Origin: Cryptosporidium bovis
Lineage: Eukaryota; Apicomplexa; Conoidasida; Eucoccidiorida; Cryptosporidiidae
Assembly (NCBI GenBank): GCA_009768925.2
Contig: VHIT02000036.1
Location: forward strand, 1-64,000
Direction of reading: 5' to 3'
Length of the DNA: 64,000 nucleotides
Part shown: positions 10,601 through 19,449 of the stretch, piece after piece
How positions within the stretch are numbered: the stretch's first letter is position 1
Layout: each line of letters starts with the position of its first letter
Translations under genes and position numbers: made by a program
The notes under the pieces: model-generated
What the model saw: the letters and a program-made list of their open reading frames with translations, nothing else
The model's database searches: none
What the model was told of the DNA's origin: nothing

Positions 10601-12167
10601 GATATATATTGTAAATTATTGATTGAGAAATTCCAATACCTGGATATTTCAAATTATATGGTTTAAGACTAGTTGGTGAATTTTGCGATAATTTACCATT
10701 AACTGAGTACCTTATAAATTGACTTATAGACGTAATTGTTCCAACCATATGCTCTGGCTGTGTTAGGGATCCGGAGTATTTTAGAGGAGGTGGATAAAAA
10801 GGACTATTAGAGGTAGGATAAGTTTCTGTAGAATCTACATGGCAGAGAGATCCAGCTTTGAATCCTATCCCGAGCTCATTTGAAACTAAAGGAAACGTCC
10901 CGTTATAGAAACAACCACCAATAAAATTTGTTTCTAGAAATTTATATGGAGGAATTACATTAGCGAGCTGATCATTTACATTTTCACCGAGAGAGTATGG
11001 TACTTTGTTAAAGAAGAAAGTGCCTTGTAAAGTATTTAAGAAGTATCTATTTGTTTCGGAAGTATTTTTAATAAGTTCGAGAGATTCCCTGAAATTAGAT
11101 TGGTTGTAATTCGAACCAAATGGTTTAGGATAGTAAAACTCAAAATTGCTTCTACAATCACTATTGTTTCCATTGTAATTTGAACTTGACTTTGGAAGAT
11201 TTGATGGTGGTAAAATTCTGAGTGGAGAGAATCCAATTGGTATATTGCTTGCTCCCCACCATGGAACAATTCTATTTTCATCCTTTTTCCAATCCTGATA
11301 AATTGTAATAGGTAAAATTGCCACTGTTGGAACAACTATAGGAAGATAGCCAGATAAATGTGAACTTAAGTGAGTTTCAGGTTCAATAATGTCGTTTAAC
11401 ACTTCATTTTGTGTTGTATAGTTTCCATGAGTGAGGGTTATATTAAATTGATCTAAAAATAATCTAGAAATATTATCACCCCTTACTGTTACTCCAGGTA
11501 ATACATCATCAGGGAGAAAGATTTTATAATTTATTGGGAGAGTAAAAGTTCCGTCAAAATCAGCTGCTAAATTCAAATATGCTGGAAGATCATATGTCCT
11601 TCTTCCATAAAGGTGGCCGTTTATCCAATTTATTTTTGGTATTGTCCCTAAAATTGCATTTGAAGTTGGAACTAGTGAAAGAGTATGTGAGACTATTGAG
11701 GCTGGAATTAAATATGTAATGTTCACAAACGAATTAGTTTGGAAAACTGAAGAAGTTGCCATATTCAAATAGGAAGCAAAGTATGTACACGCTCCTTCAA
11801 GTATTGCAGTTGAATTAATTTTTAAATCAGAGTAACTACCTCTCAAAACCACTGAATCTTTTAAAAAATCGGTATTGCATGAAAATTCCACCGAAAACCC
11901 ACTTGTGCTTTTTGTATTCCCTATTAAAATACTTAACGGATACATATGGCTACACGGTGTCAAAAGTTGGGGATACTGAGGATATGCATATAAAGAGCTG
12001 AAGTAATCAGGTCCTTGTTTTCCCGTAACAACTACAGTACTGTATGGTTGTCTAAAATGGGAAGCAAACTGATTGGTATAGTCATGGGTCGAATATTCTG
12101 CAGGTTGTGTTTGTGAAAGACATTCTATTATTCTTTTAAATGCAATAATTAGTATTAAAAATTTCAT
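7656..12167 (-). CDS. large secreted glycoprotein with degenerate GPS-like C-terminus, 1503 aa
   Basis: It begins with a signal peptide (MKFLILIIAFKRIIECLSQ). The remainder is an extracellular-type sequence rich in serine, threonine, asparagine and aromatics, with many N-x-S/T sites and scattered cysteines. I see no membrane helix or GPI signal at the C-terminus. Near the C-terminus there is a cysteine/tryptophan pattern: C, then SWETSSC, then FQCSCNAISDYALIG. This resembles the GPS motif of GAIN domains (C...W...C...C-x-C-n-H-L-T-x-F-A), but the cleavage triad H-L-T is replaced by A-I-S, so self-cleavage is unlikely. REJ/GAIN/GPS proteins are known in apicomplexans. The assignment is an inference from one motif, and the first 1200 residues match nothing I recognise. 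Likely surface or secretory-organelle located. Confidence 0.75.
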   Translation of the reverse strand: MKFLILIIAFKRIIECLSQTQPAEYSTHDYTNQFASHFRQPYSTVVVTGKQGPDYFSSLYAYPQYPQLLTPCSHMYPLSILIGNTKSTSGFSVEFSCNTDFLKDSVVLRGSYSDLKINSTAILEGACTYFASYLNMATSSVFQTNSFVNITYLIPASIVSHTLSLVPTSNAILGTIPKINWINGHLYGRRTYDLPAYLNLAADFDGTFTLPINYKIFLPDDVLPGVTVRGDNISRLFLDQFNITLTHGNYTTQNEVLNDIIEPETHLSSHLSGYLPIVVPTVAILPITIYQDWKKDENRIVPWWGASNIPIGFSPLRILPPSNLPKSSSNYNGNNSDCRSNFEFYYPKPFGSNYNQSNFRESLELIKNTSETNRYFLNTLQGTFFFNKVPYSLGENVNDQLANVIPPYKFLETNFIGGCFYNGTFPLVSNELGIGFKAGSLCHVDSTETYPTSNSPFYPPPLKYSGSLTQPEHMVGTITSISQFIRYSVNGKLSQNSPTSLKPYNLKYPGIGISQSIIYNIYHAGPRFLVTAPFNVYENSDINISFNYFSLGEPYVLRMFGQYGNSGTAMSCRSPRFVPRSQDVEGIKVNWLCFKPKKTVTQQQAATEIKNAVTGSCKIDDTKIEACNSNPITSETWSLNLPNTAYDKTKIAMIVQNVTDINFPKAFKSYSDAGSWFRITVLNDNPYNETWYPYSFCNVIPILPIVPISIPQIIKLSSTIQPWDHFQDSIYSRYISTNGNTSISVEMSLESDTSLSTSTQIYLTAFALCQNLQTIQLKVFPDKVALSNINMYGSIPVTAEVPPIGINLRSNVDCYVNFYASFNQPYNSKIGTFSSFGGAAPASPVSGVTMFSYYVVVDTPPYIGTINTFPPDPSKSVLTDAIFFSIEKILYQSESQSGVFPTVGIIASSSIILDTNSTVLLLGDSLQSLPQVIRLPSTSKMWYIYFRAQTFSNSGCSIPCSSEMKLKPSFFAHWCTNGSIEAQICPKQVINMSDGDSEDVIMDAIATVLNNITYYSLNEAFQLITGLFYQPVTQKLVWNDYFKLLYEKILDPQLQVPYSLDFSASRLQQLFILKRILQVANETPSLEIDTLSPIDILPNSTLNAECSNNIGTKYLLLDIIDLLLSTNSEIGSTLNPSNELMSTLLRGIEAVANRFSFWNNGQNESLSYIGEHSKIEVNIKSTSFFSAYSGIDLGSFKFKYLTKLDFRELHLIDSYYMKLNRKYYYNTQEVISNCSNSVFTLSSTLIGSEKLYSSLYAIAQMDLSSLLLEPGVYVGSSALMWCSVDYRAYNMLQQVEFSFEIPTKDELDLTQMLCAANINKSWETSSCRTTYAISGQNSKEVTKFQCSCNAISDYALIGIPKLVKYNNSDGAYDPFSPSINKPWGGFDNSLESLGSNVTLIFDIVNSSYSGFVSIFDEADGISADKVDFSILGNNKGLRGTYTQEGREEKNSFGIEWGINETQKLYDISNTKKLYSINSNYLVWGPTKNSTNSQNNTIISNTFL

Positions 12168-13085
12168 TTCTACTGGATTACCAAATTTTATATCCCTTAA
12201 TGTTAGATAAAAGTATTTATTCGCTTCGCTTATTATACTAATAAATCGAAATTTGATTTATAATATACAAATATAGTTACATGAGATCAACTACCCTTGA
12301 GTTTTGTTATACTTGACTAATTTCATTGAGAACTAGTGACTTAGATAGCAGTTAAATTAAAAAAAACTTTTTCCAGCGTGAACAAATATTTTCATCAATA
12401 TTTAACAACCCATTTTCCATATTGTTTGTGGAAGAATGTAAACAAAAAGTTTTGTAAAAATGAGTGTGGGACAATAATAATAATATAGGTGTGGAACTTT
12501 TATAATATCATTGTTACTGTTCCACACTCATTTTTAGAGAATAAATTGTGATCTAAAAATGATTTGTAAGATTTTAAAATTAAAAATTTATATATCTAAC
12601 CTTTATAAATCTTAAATACAATTCCAAAGAAGTTCAAATTAAAATTCGTATGATGTTTTGTCAAATATATATATTTTTAAAAATAACGAGTCCTTATTAG
12701 TGTTTTGTTTTTATTTTGTCTAAAACGAAGCTTAATTTCAAGAAATAGCCAAAAAGCTGATAGAGAGTGTTTGTCTAAACCTAAGTAAAAAAAGACCCTG
12801 GAAACAATTTGGTTGAAACGTTCTTATAGCGGTTGAACTATAGAACATTAGTTTACGAATGAGTAAGTAAACTTAGAGTAGGATTACAAAGAGGTGCAAA
12901 TAGTTTTTTGAGTGTGTTTAATAATTATTCATATTCATTATTAATACATATGTTTTTATAATTCAGTCAATATTGTTGAACCACAAGACTGGCGCCAGTA
13001 ATAATTGTCAAAGAGGCCATTTAAAAGGCAGATCCTAATAATTTAATAATTAATAATCTATTTGTAAATTTTGTCACCAGAGAAC
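12168..13085. promoter_or_regulatory. divergent intergenic region with inverted repeat and GGCGCC box
   Basis: 918 bases between two divergently transcribed genes. It contains an inverted repeat, AAAATGAGTGTGGGACA at 12457-12473 against TGTTCCACACTCATTTT at 12518-12534 (16 of 17 positions pair). A partial third copy, GGTGTGGAAC, lies between the arms. A perfect 10-base palindrome, CTGGCGCCAG, sits at 12989-12998, 88 bases before the methyltransferase start codon; TGGCGCCA words have been discussed as regulatory motifs in Cryptosporidium. Function is inferred from placement. Confidence 0.45.
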
Positions 13086-15428
13086 ATGACTGTATGTGGA
13101 TATTCAAATTTGGTCAGAGAAAGTAAAGCTTTTGAGAACTATTATCGAACACAAAAAATAGTTCTTGATGAAGAATGGAGTGAATTTATTGAATGCCTCA
13201 AGACAGATCTTCCTTCAACATTCAGAATAGTGGATGCAAGTCCCTATTCAGAATCTGTTAAAGAGCTTATGAAGGAGATGGAAAAAGTTGATATCAATGA
13301 TAATGGAGAGAAATCTGCCGATAACGAGAAAGAGTTTTTATTGAAAAAAATACATTGGTATCCAAAAAGTTTGGCTTATCAAATAGTTAAATCCAGGGAT
13401 AAATTGAGGAGATCTTCAGGTATTTCGAAGGAATTTCACTCTAAGTTGGTTTTAATGAGCGATGGAGGAAGTATTTTACGTCAAGAAGCAGTTAGCATGC
13501 TTCCGGTTTTGTTTTTAGATATAAAGCCAATACATACCGTTTTGGACATGTGTTCAGCTCCAGGGAGTAAAACTTCTCAAATAATTGAAATATTTCAGAC
13601 AGAGAATTGTTATAATGAAAATAAATTTCCTAAGGGTATTATTATTGCAAACGACTTAGATACGAGACGAGCACATATGCTTATTCATCATACGAGACAC
13701 TTGAATTCACCTTCCTTAATTGTAACAACACATTCTGCAGATCATTTCCCAGATTTGTATTTAGATGACAAACCTATGAGTAGTGAGCTTGGTAACTTAG
13801 AAGAAAGCACAAGTGAAGAAAGTCAAGTAAAAGTTTTAAAAAAGTTTTATTTCGATAGAATACTTTGTGACGTTCCCTGTAGCAGTGATGGTACCCTGAG
13901 AAAAAATCCTAATTTGTTCCCAAAGTGGTCGGCTAGTTTTTCGATTGGTTTGCATAGGCTTCAAAGAAATATACTTTTAAGAGCTCTTAGTTTACTTAAG
14001 CCCGAAGACGGTATCTTGGTTTATTGTACATGTTCTTTAAATCCATTGGAAAACGAGGCAGTAGTTGCTTCTGCAATTAGTTCTTTGGAAGGGAAGATCA
14101 AGGTTGAGATACTAGATCCGGAGAAAATTTCTGAAGTTTCAAGAGACGTTATTTTAAAAACAAGATTTGGAAGAGGTTTATCTATGTGGAAGGTGCCTGT
14201 ACCAAAAAAACAGATTAAAAAGGAAAAATATAAACAGAAAAAGAATAGAAAAGAAGCACAAAGTGATAATTCTAATTACTTGAAAAGTGATGAGGATAAT
14301 TCAGATACAACAAAAGAATTTTTTGATGATTATGAGCAAGTGCCTTTTCATTCTAGGGAAACGATATTTCCTTCTATGTTTCCACCAAAATGTGAACAAA
14401 TAAAAACTGAACTTAGGAAGTGTTTAAGAATATCTCCTCATCAAGAGAACACCGGTGGTTTTTTTATTTGTGCAATGAAGACAACAAGAATAAACAAATC
14501 TGATGTTGATATCAAGACAGTTAGTTATCAAGATTATACAAAAATGAAGGTTCAGGATGATTATTTAACTTTATCAGTGAATCCAAACAAGGATAGTATA
14601 ATGAAGACATTGTTTAACTCATATGGAATTTGTGGATATGATGAAAATAAAATTACTAATACCCTTTTATATAGAAACCCAAAAGGTGATTTTAATAGAG
14701 CAGCCAGGGGAAAGAAAAAAGTTGGAGAAGACTTGGAAACTGTTAATAATGGAGAGGAATATGTGGAATATACAGAGGTAAACAACATGGAAGATGAAAT
14801 TAGATTTCCAAGGAAAATGTGGCAAATTTCGAACAGCGTTAAAGATTTTCTTTTTTCAGTAAGATCTAGGAACCCTTTGAGAGTTATTCATGCGGGATTC
14901 CCCGGAGTTGAGCTTTCTCGCTATAGAAAGGGTCCAATAATCTTGGATAATGAGGTTATAGATGAGAATTTTCCACCAATATATAGATTTAATTGTGCTT
15001 ACAGTAATTATCTTTACTTGCTACATAAATTACCATTGAACGATACTATAAGATGTAGAGAGTTTTCCATAAAGACGGTATGCATGCTGCTTCAATCATT
15101 GGAAAGACCTTCTGATTTAGAAGAGGGGAAAGAATTTCACCCGTTTAGAATTCCAAGACACATGCTAAATGAGAACGAGTTTCCTGATTTAAAGGGGATA
15201 TTTGATCATCCAGGCTCGATAATAATTCGTCTGAATTTGGATATGAATGTTAAAGGGGAGAAAGAGGAAAAAGCTAAATCATCTCACAACTCTTTTGCGG
15301 GCTCATTACGACCAATATTTCTCCCTGCTCATGTAGGTCGTCATCACGTTGAATTGCTTTTAGACAAATTCTTGAGATACTGCGTTAAGTTCCATATTGA
15401 AAACATACACAAAAAGATGAGCAAGTAA
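13086..15428 (+). CDS. NSUN2: NSUN2/Trm4-type RNA cytosine-5 methyltransferase
   Basis: 780 residues counted from the ATG at 13086; the frame opens at a TTG at 13071, which I reject as a start. The protein shows the NOL1/NOP2/Sun core: the AdoMet-binding loop DMCSAPGSKTSQ (about 154-165), the acidic motif ANDLDTRRAHML, motif IV DRILCDVPCSSDGT with the release cysteine near residue 265, and motif VI VYCTCSLNPLENEA with the nucleophilic cysteine near residue 316. The order and the spaced C-terminal region fit NSUN2/Trm4, which makes m5C in tRNAs using S-adenosylmethionine. A lysine-rich, acidic insertion (about 385-420) separates the catalytic domain from the C-terminal part. Both catalytic cysteines are present, so it should be active. 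Probably nuclear or nucleolar. Confidence 0.93.
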   Translation: MTVCGYSNLVRESKAFENYYRTQKIVLDEEWSEFIECLKTDLPSTFRIVDASPYSESVKELMKEMEKVDINDNGEKSADNEKEFLLKKIHWYPKSLAYQIVKSRDKLRRSSGISKEFHSKLVLMSDGGSILRQEAVSMLPVLFLDIKPIHTVLDMCSAPGSKTSQIIEIFQTENCYNENKFPKGIIIANDLDTRRAHMLIHHTRHLNSPSLIVTTHSADHFPDLYLDDKPMSSELGNLEESTSEESQVKVLKKFYFDRILCDVPCSSDGTLRKNPNLFPKWSASFSIGLHRLQRNILLRALSLLKPEDGILVYCTCSLNPLENEAVVASAISSLEGKIKVEILDPEKISEVSRDVILKTRFGRGLSMWKVPVPKKQIKKEKYKQKKNRKEAQSDNSNYLKSDEDNSDTTKEFFDDYEQVPFHSRETIFPSMFPPKCEQIKTELRKCLRISPHQENTGGFFICAMKTTRINKSDVDIKTVSYQDYTKMKVQDDYLTLSVNPNKDSIMKTLFNSYGICGYDENKITNTLLYRNPKGDFNRAARGKKKVGEDLETVNNGEEYVEYTEVNNMEDEIRFPRKMWQISNSVKDFLFSVRSRNPLRVIHAGFPGVELSRYRKGPIILDNEVIDENFPPIYRFNCAYSNYLYLLHKLPLNDTIRCREFSIKTVCMLLQSLERPSDLEEGKEFHPFRIPRHMLNENEFPDLKGIFDHPGSIIIRLNLDMNVKGEKEEKAKSSHNSFAGSLRPIFLPAHVGRHHVELLLDKFLRYCVKFHIENIHKKMSK

Positions 15429-15622
15429 AACAAAAATTACAAATCCGGACTAGTTAAAAATATAGGTTACTTGTTCGTTACATAATTAATCTAGGTTATT
15501 AATATAAACAACAATCTTTGTAGGATAATTATTATTATAATTCGATTGAATAATATACACTAAAAGATATGAATTTGGTAGAAATACGTAGATAGTAGGT
15601 ACTTCATTCTGCTTTTCATTTT

Positions 15623-16378
15623 TTAAACAACATGTTTAATGTTGCAATTATATTTGTCCAAAAGAAAATCTATATGGGAGATACAAGGTCTTGAGATATA
15701 TATTAATTCTTTAAGAGCGTTAATTCCTGTTTCTATATCTGAAAATCCAAGATTATTAATTAACTCTGTTTTGTTGGGAACTAATTTAATTGCCATCATC
15801 GCAATTGTGTACTTTGTAAATCCATGATAAGGCCTAAGAGAACGGTTATAGGCATCTAAAATTGATTCATAGAGATCTTCCCCCGATACAAAAATAATAT
15901 TTTCAATAAAATTAAAGATGAAGTTGATAGACCTTACTACCCACAGGAATTTAACAACTCCATTGCCATTATTTGATTCAATTCCATTTAGTGTATGAAT
16001 TTCAATTTGAGATCTTAAAAATTCTTCCACTGTTTTAGCACCGCTTGATTCATTCGTCCAAACATTGAGAGAGTCCCTAGTGTTGTTCAGTATATCATTC
16101 TTTAAAATTGTACATATGAAATTCTTTCCAAGTACTACGTGGTACAAATTTGAAAGTTGTATTGCACTGATACAAAATTCCTCAAATAATGGAATAGTTA
16201 TAGGTACCGAACTGTTCTTTATATCATATCGAATTAAATATGAGTTCTTAAAGTGTTCAGATATAGCACTTATAGTGTTACAGCTACTATTATCCCTGTC
16301 AAATTGTCCCTTTTTGCAATTAATTTCTTTCAAGTGTGAAGGTATTGCATCTTTAAATGCATCCGAATACTCGGTCAT
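15623..16378 (-). CDS. glycolipid-transfer-protein (GLTP) domain protein
   Basis: 251 residues, with the GLTP fold at about 60-251. The recognisable ligand-site residues of the family are present: the acidic/amide pair in LKNDILNN (D95, N99), the tryptophan in KFLWVVRSINF (W146), and the histidine in LRPYHGFTKY (H185). In human GLTP these correspond to D48, N52, W96 and H140. The family shuttles sphingolipids with a sugar or phosphate headgroup between membranes without vesicles. The segment AYNRSLRPYHGF is typical of both GLTP and ceramide-1-phosphate transfer proteins, so the headgroup preference is not settled. There is no signal peptide or membrane helix, hence cytosolic. It converges with the methyltransferase gene, only 194 bases away. 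Confidence 0.8.
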   Translation of the reverse strand: MTEYSDAFKDAIPSHLKEINCKKGQFDRDNSSCNTISAISEHFKNSYLIRYDIKNSSVPITIPLFEEFCISAIQLSNLYHVVLGKNFICTILKNDILNNTRDSLNVWTNESSGAKTVEEFLRSQIEIHTLNGIESNNGNGVVKFLWVVRSINFIFNFIENIIFVSGEDLYESILDAYNRSLRPYHGFTKYTIAMMAIKLVPNKTELINNLGFSDIETGINALKELIYISRPCISHIDFLLDKYNCNIKHVV

Positions 16379-16797
16379 CTTAATTGCTATTTGTCTACGC
16401 TAACTTTTATCTCACTAAATAAACAATTTTTCGAGGAAAATTCTAACAATAGAATTACGTTACTTCCAAAATTAAACGATTACTAGCTATATAGAACAGT
16501 GTTCCCTCATGTCCTTTTTAGATTCGTAAAATAAATTAGGTTTGAAAGGTCATTCCCGCCTTCGGCGGGTTGTCCTTGGGATTGAAACATTGCGAATTTA
16601 TATTCGCATGCAAAAGTAATAATAATTAAGAAATGAAATAATAAAATGTTATACTTTAATTAAATAATGAATATAATTATACGAACTTAAGTGGTTTTGA
16701 TTTTTTTCATGAGCAGTCGGTCTAATAAAGGAAATTAAACAAACGTTGTGGATGTGACGGTAGAGCTTAAACAAGATTAATATTAAACTTTTAATAT
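16379..16797. other. intergenic with two stable hairpins
   Basis: 419 bases between two minus-strand genes. It contains a GC-rich hairpin at 16555-16569 (CCCGCC, loop TTC, GGCGGG) and, 21 bases later, a second hairpin at 16591-16608 (TGCGAAT, loop, ATTCGCA). Everything around is AT-rich. This could be a small structured RNA, a 3'-end signal for the Brf1 gene, or a promoter element for the GLTP gene (TTCCCGCC reads as an E2F-like word). I cannot match it to a known RNA. Confidence 0.4.
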
Positions 16798-19080
16798 TTA
16801 AAAAACGGTAAAAAGTTTTGATAATGTATCTGAATTTACATGTTTAGTTGCACCCGGACTTGTTTTTTTCAAAGCCATCAGGACACTTTCAATGGCATTA
16901 CCAGGTTGCAATTTTTGCATCTTAGATGATTCCTTACTTTGAGTGTCTTTCTTTCGTTTCTTAGATACAGGTAGGTTTGTTTTATCTTTTTCATCATCTG
17001 AAAAATCAGACATAGATATTCTAGTAATGCTAGTTTCATCTTGATTACTATTTCCAACCATAGGTTCGGTATTCACCTTAATATCAATAGCCAAATCTGT
17101 TTTCATATTATTTAAAGTTTTGATTATTTCATTCTTGTTAGTGTTTTCTTTTACACTATCTCCTTTGCTAATTTTTCTAAGCCAGGAAGGAGGTAAGGTT
17201 TCCATGGTTATTTCGTCCCAAAGAAGCCTTTTTGCCTCCTTCTCATCTTCATCTAGTAATAAATCATTAATTTCCGAGTCGCTTATTTCACTTAAATCAT
17301 CAGAACTAGATAAGCTTTCTTGGGGGTTACAATAACCATCATCTAAATTTAGTGACTTTCTGAAATCGACATATTTGTTCAAATTATCTTCAATATCACC
17401 ATAGCCACCATCATTATCACAATCTTTATCTAGCTCATCCATATCATCTCTGTTTCCATTGCTAGTTGACGAAATGGTTGTAGAAACATCTGATACTGAA
17501 AAGATATCTCGTGAATTATTTTCAGCGAAAATAAAACTCTTTTGAGAAGAGTAATCTTCAGATCCGTTACTTGATAATTTATATTCACTTAAATCTTTGA
17601 ATAAAAAATGCAAAGGGTCAATAATAAGATTGTCCTCAACATCTTCATCTGAATTTCTGTTTTTACAACTATCCTGTTTTTCATTATTATTAGTACATTT
17701 GAACTCATTGTCATATTCATTACCATTGCTTATTTTGTTCTTCGTGTTTAAAGTGGATTTAGTAGCGCTTTCCTTTGCCTTGTCAAAAGCGTTTATTAAT
17801 TTTGAAGCAATAACTGTAATATCTCGAGATGTTGGTTCATCTTCACATAATTTATCTTGATTAATGTCTAGTTCAATTCCTCCTAAAAATTTTGGAAAGG
17901 AAAGTTTTTCTTTAGAAAATTCCTCAAATCCACCCTCAATTGCATGACCATCAGAACCATCCCTTACATATCCAACTTTTCCTTCTTTATCAATTTCATC
18001 AAGATTTTCATCATCATATTGGGGATATTCAAAGCTCGTATTATCAATATTTGCGAAATCACTACCATTTTGCTTTCGGAAAATATCATCTACAAGTTCG
18101 TTTTCAACTGCTTTTTCTCCGCGTTCGTTCTTTTCTTCAGTAATAGCCAATTTTTCTTCTTCAGAAATAGCCTGTAACTTATTTTTGTTCTTGAGACGGT
18201 GTTTTTCAAAACAAGGAGGACCTCTCATTATAGGAAGCGAAAGAAGATCAACATTTTCAAATTCATCTGCAGTTAGTTGAGCTGTTGATGTGTGTTTGAA
18301 CTCAGCCAAACGTTTTAGAAGAGTAGGAGATGATATCCTAACTATCTGGGAAATTTCTGTAGAACTAACTGGTATTCCATGGTATCTGGCTGAAATTAAC
18401 AGTGCCGCTCCACAAAGACCTGTAGGTCTTCTTCCTGTTGTAATCCAATTTCTTGTTAATGCCTGCACTATTCTAACTCCAGTTGCAGCAACCATATGTG
18501 TTTTATCACCAAGATTCATTTGAGCTGCAAATCTTTCCATAAACATGGAAGGATCTATATTTGGAACATGCAATCTGAGAAGTCTTAATAATTTCATAAA
18601 AACCTGTCCTAGAACTTTAACAGGAGTTTGTAGGACATCGCTGAAATCAATTAACATATGTGGAGTCTTTTCTCTTCTGCATATTGCGTATAAACAAGCG
18701 GAAGCAACATGTAAATTGTTTCTTCCAATTGTAAAACTTCTTTGAACTGCCATTAAAAATACTCTTTGTGCAGATTCAATGTGACTACTTGACAATCTAA
18801 GTTGGTCAGCTATTCTCTGTAAATTATGGTATCCTCTTTGTAATACATGTTCTCTACTTTCTCTGCTACCATATACAAGGGCAAAACCTCTCACCCCTGA
18901 TGATGGTACAAAGTGCCCAACCATTTGCATTGAACCATTTGAACATTCACTGAACTGAAGTCCCTCCACCATCGTGCTCTCCTCCAAAACAGTCCCACAG
19001 TTAGTACATATTGTCTCACCCCTTCCTTCATGAACTTCAATACTAGTGCTCGAACACTGAGGACATGTTCTCTGACTCAT
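16798..19080 (-). CDS. BRF1: TFIIIB subunit Brf1 (TFIIB-related factor)
   Basis: 760 residues. The N-terminus is a TFIIB-type zinc ribbon with C6, C9, C25 and C28 (CPQC and CTNC). Two cyclin-like repeats follow (about 80-170 and 175-265), with GRNNLHVASACLYAICRRE in the first and GRRPTGLCGAALLISARYHG in the second. The C-terminal half is acidic and low-complexity but carries a Brf1 homology block at about 600-635: NDLLLDEDEKEAKRLLWDEI then SWL, matching the conserved SDEE...LLTEEEV...K...W pattern that binds TBP. This block separates Brf1 from TFIIB. The protein recruits RNA polymerase III to tRNA and 5S genes in the nucleus. It is transcribed divergently from a small spliced gene. Confidence 0.93.
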   Translation of the reverse strand: MSQRTCPQCSSTSIEVHEGRGETICTNCGTVLEESTMVEGLQFSECSNGSMQMVGHFVPSSGVRGFALVYGSRESREHVLQRGYHNLQRIADQLRLSSSHIESAQRVFLMAVQRSFTIGRNNLHVASACLYAICRREKTPHMLIDFSDVLQTPVKVLGQVFMKLLRLLRLHVPNIDPSMFMERFAAQMNLGDKTHMVAATGVRIVQALTRNWITTGRRPTGLCGAALLISARYHGIPVSSTEISQIVRISSPTLLKRLAEFKHTSTAQLTADEFENVDLLSLPIMRGPPCFEKHRLKNKNKLQAISEEEKLAITEEKNERGEKAVENELVDDIFRKQNGSDFANIDNTSFEYPQYDDENLDEIDKEGKVGYVRDGSDGHAIEGGFEEFSKEKLSFPKFLGGIELDINQDKLCEDEPTSRDITVIASKLINAFDKAKESATKSTLNTKNKISNGNEYDNEFKCTNNNEKQDSCKNRNSDEDVEDNLIIDPLHFLFKDLSEYKLSSNGSEDYSSQKSFIFAENNSRDIFSVSDVSTTISSTSNGNRDDMDELDKDCDNDGGYGDIEDNLNKYVDFRKSLNLDDGYCNPQESLSSSDDLSEISDSEINDLLLDEDEKEAKRLLWDEITMETLPPSWLRKISKGDSVKENTNKNEIIKTLNNMKTDLAIDIKVNTEPMVGNSNQDETSITRISMSDFSDDEKDKTNLPVSKKRKKDTQSKESSKMQKLQPGNAIESVLMALKKTSPGATKHVNSDTLSKLFTVF

Positions 19081-19293
19081 CTTTCACTAGCGCTTAAATC
19101 TTTAGATGAATTTAATACCTTTGGGTTACATAGGCGTATGTTTCAAATAAATTCAAGAAAAGCTAGATATACCTTCTATGTAGAGGAGAATATATAAGTT
19201 AATTTCTTTTAATATTTTTTTTCAATATTATTATTTTTTTCCTCAACTTCTCTAGCTATCCTCTTATTCTGATTCAACATCAGATTATCAATT
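19081..19293. promoter_or_regulatory. divergent promoter, Brf1 and small spliced gene
   Basis: 213 bases between the Brf1 start codon on the minus strand and the first plus-strand ATG at 19294. It is AT-rich with a T-rich run around 19200-19240. No recognised motif; it is called from position only. Confidence 0.35.
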
Positions 19294-19449
19294 ATGCAGA
19301 CCAAACCGCTCCCGCCTAAACTATTGGACTATCTACTACAAGGAACTTTACTAACAGTAACAACTGTATTTTTAACTACTTATTTATTGTTTACTTGTTT
19401 CATTCCAACGAATAATGAGTGGGAAAGCACATTGCAGAAAAACAGTTAG
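19294..19449 (+). CDS. possible 51-aa membrane microprotein
   Basis: A short frame, MQTKPLPPKLLDYLL..., with a strong hydrophobic helix at about residues 14-37 and a polar tail. It overlaps the first exon of the next gene by 35 bases in another frame. It could be a real small membrane protein, an upstream frame that controls the downstream gene, or an alternative first exon. I recognise no family. Support is only the ATG and the hydrophobic segment, so this may be chance. Confidence 0.25.
   Translation: MQTKPLPPKLLDYLLQGTLLTVTTVFLTTYLLFTCFIPTNNEWESTLQKNS

Noticed and set aside
13071-13085. TTG start of the methyltransferase frame
   Set aside because: An in-frame ATG follows five codons later and is the simpler start.
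16570-16590. GGGATTGAAAC resembling the end of some CRISPR repeats
   Set aside because: Single occurrence with no repeat-spacer periodicity, and the genome is eukaryotic.
19294-19449. First exon joined to the 19415 frame through a GTTTAC donor near 19388
   Set aside because: The donor is poor and the joined protein makes no recognisable sense; the ATG at 19415 is simpler.
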